Assembly (NCBI GenBank): GCA_946497265.1
Contig: CAMMKL010000145.1
Location: 1 to 5,802, forward strand
From: an uncultured Clostridia bacterium
GTDB taxonomy: Bacteria > Bacillota > Clostridia > Oscillospirales > Acutalibacteraceae
DNA length: 5,802 bases
Direction of reading: 5' to 3'
A program made the position numbers and the translations under genes. The notes below the pieces were generated by a model. It worked only from the letters and a program-made list of their open reading frames with translations, ran no database searches and was not told the DNA's origin. Numbering within the stretch: the stretch's first letter is position 1; each line of letters opens with the position of its first letter. Below, in pieces: positions 5,510 through 5,802 of this stretch.

Positions 5510-5802
5510 TTAAAAGCGGAAGTCACGCATCCCGTTGTGCATATCAGCCAAGTGTTGGATGGTTAGGTTTTTCACCTTTTCATTCGGAATCTTCTCTATT
5601 TCCTGCGCAATCAGTGCTTCCCCTTTGCGTCGGGTATCTTCCGAGGCGTAATCCTCCAAATATTCCTTTAGGGTCATGATGGCGTTCGGTTGGCAGCAGT
5701 TGGCAATCTGCTCGGCCCTTTCCAGAGACTTGAACCGGTCTCCCGTGCGCCCTTCTCGGTAGCAAGCCGTGCAGAAGCTGGGCATATAGCCCATGCCGAG
5801 CT
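5510..5802 (-). CDS. hydG: [FeFe]-hydrogenase maturase HydG, C-terminal end (5' part outside window)
   Basis: HydG is the radical-SAM tyrosine lyase that supplies the CO and CN ligands, as an Fe(CO)(CN)-type synthon, for the H-cluster. Only the last 96 residues are present; the full protein is usually about 470, so the radical-SAM core and its CxxxCxxC motif lie beyond the right edge. The frame stays open to base 5802, so the ATG at 5794 is internal. The fragment shows the HydG C-terminal motif GYMPSFCTACYREGRTG, then a cysteine 22 residues later in NCCQPNA. This is the CX2CX22C pattern (C10, C13 and C36 of the fragment) that binds the auxiliary cluster where the Fe(CO)(CN) unit forms. LKEYLEDYAS follows, as in other HydG. 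An extra cysteine sits directly before the third ligand. The stop is 55 nt from the hydF ATG and no terminator is visible between them, so a hydG-hydF operon is likely. Confidence 0.96.
   Translation of the reverse strand, partial: LGMGYMPSFCTACYREGRTGDRFKSLERAEQIANCCQPNAIMTLKEYLEDYASEDTRRKGEALIAQEIEKIPNEKVKNLTIQHLADMHNGMRDFRF

Overview
The window looks like chromosomal DNA from an anaerobic, fermentative bacterium of the Firmicutes, most likely a clostridial lineage of moderate GC. Two things suggest this: a bacterial V-type (A/V-type) ATPase operon, and the maturation genes for [FeFe]-hydrogenase, a combination common in Clostridia. Shine-Dalgarno sites are strong and purine-rich. Hand-counted GC is about 54-58% in the two flanking operons. 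No species can be named from this sequence alone.

Layout. From 1 to 2755 on the + strand lie the last three genes of a V-type ATPase operon: the C-terminal 238 residues of catalytic subunit A, complete subunit B and complete subunit D. A and B overlap by ATGA, and a 35-nt gap separates B from D. A strong hairpin at 2761-2799 ends the operon and probably also stops transcripts arriving from the other strand. From about 2756 to 4157 there is an AT-rich stretch (about 35-39% GC in its genes) with two single-domain minus-strand genes, a GrpB/UPF0157-family protein and a GNAT N-acetyltransferase. Each has its own plausible promoter. From 4158 to the right end GC returns to flank level. The minus strand there carries hydF (complete) and the 3' end of hydG, two of the three maturases that build the [FeFe]-hydrogenase H-cluster. 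hydG continues past the right edge.

How the genes relate. The ATPase head and stalk subunits and the Hyd maturases are both energy-metabolism functions of anaerobes, one handling ion-gradient/ATP exchange and the other hydrogenase activation. They are encoded convergently and nothing in the sequence links them in regulation. The GrpB and GNAT genes between them look like a small accessory insertion with different base composition.

I found no clearly new biological system. The items most worth a second look are in the AT-rich insert: a 12-bp tandem repeat abutting the proposed GNAT promoter, interlocking 8-bp inverted repeats around the GNAT stop codon, and a sharp composition step near 4158. 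For GNAT and hydF, the Shine-Dalgarno positions argue for starts 13 and 14 codons inside the longest open frames.
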